Assembly (NCBI RefSeq): GCF_018131225.1
Contig: NZ_JAFCMM010000001.1
Coordinates: 1,364,001 to 1,428,000 of the forward strand
Direction: 5' to 3'
Length of the DNA stretch: 64,000 nt
Origin: Bradyrhizobium sp. U87765 SZCCT0048
Lineage (GTDB): Bacteria; Pseudomonadota; Alphaproteobacteria; Rhizobiales; Xanthobacteraceae
The notes under the pieces were generated by a model. The model worked only from the letters and a program-made list of their open reading frames with translations. It was not told where the DNA came from and did not search any database. Both the position numbers and the translations under genes were made by a program. Positions 63,982 to 64,000 of this stretch are shown in pieces (position 1 is the first letter of the stretch; every line of letters begins with the position of its first letter).

Positions 63982-64000
63982 GTCCGGGCGGATATCGCTT

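Overview
The window is a piece of a GC-rich alphaproteobacterial chromosome. The gene set (CcmIEFH with an HtrA protease next to GlnE and a PleC-like kinase, BKACE and HAAT transport genes, DUF1491, DUF2336 and DUF5330 proteins) points to the order Hyphomicrobiales. My best guess is the Bradyrhizobium/Rhodopseudomonas/Afipia group (family Nitrobacteraceae), inferred from protein character and not from a marker gene. I see no rRNA, tRNA, CRISPR array, insertion sequence or phage module. It reads as ordinary chromosome: tightly packed, with many 4-base start/stop overlaps.

Left part (1-20 kb). A truncated MscS-type channel gene is followed by catabolic and transport genes. These are a PLP enzyme of the D-threonine aldolase/D-serine dehydratase family, a D-2-hydroxyacid dehydrogenase, an RraA-like aldolase, nicotinate phosphoribosyltransferase (pncB), and a beta-keto acid cleavage enzyme beside a CRYL1-like hydroxyacid dehydrogenase. 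Next comes a hydrophobic amino-acid type ABC system in which one permease and both ATPases form a single polypeptide (LivM-LivG-LivF). A GntR/FCD regulator is divergent from the transporter, with a perfect palindrome between them, and heads an SDR and an M20 amidohydrolase. A zinc alcohol dehydrogenase, a VOC protein, DUF3297, an NAD-binding epimerase-like protein and a small methyltransferase complete the block. A plausible reading is uptake of an amino-acid-like or ureido compound and its breakdown through hydroxy-/keto-acid intermediates, but the substrate is not determined.

Middle (20-49 kb). A two-component pair, an SDR with a degenerate active site, a quinone-oxidoreductase-like MDR, and a CDF metal transporter with an enlarged C-terminus lead to a conserved core block. 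That block is a PleC-like kinase convergent with an operon RR-HK-glnE, then degP/htrA, then ccmI-E-F-H for cytochrome c maturation. Beyond it lie an unrecognised 467-aa helical protein, a CGNR zinc-finger regulator divergent from an alpha/beta hydrolase, a glycine-zipper lipoprotein, a PhoPQ-like pair, a secreted trypsin-like protease, an unrecognised 69-aa protein, a 14-TM multidrug MFS exporter and a YcgN-like cysteine-cluster protein.

Right part (49-64 kb). A class A penicillin-binding protein is followed by a DUF1214/DUF1254 pair, an MBL-fold lactonase-like enzyme facing a LysR regulator, a LemA/DUF2207 pair, a lipoprotein, small orphans, DUF2336, DUF1491, a peptidoglycan-binding protein and a six-TM DivJ-like kinase. 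DUF5330 and a terminator close the window.

The most interesting theme is cell-cycle control. Two kinases look like the opposing DivK regulators PleC and DivJ. TTAA-N7-TTAA CtrA-type boxes lie at 58283-58298 and 59083-59097, with weaker ones at 25802-25817 and 63121-63135. Five GANTC (CcrM) sites cluster in front of the PleC-like gene. Two small or orphan genes and a DUF2336 gene next to these boxes are candidates for uncharacterised CtrA-regulon members.
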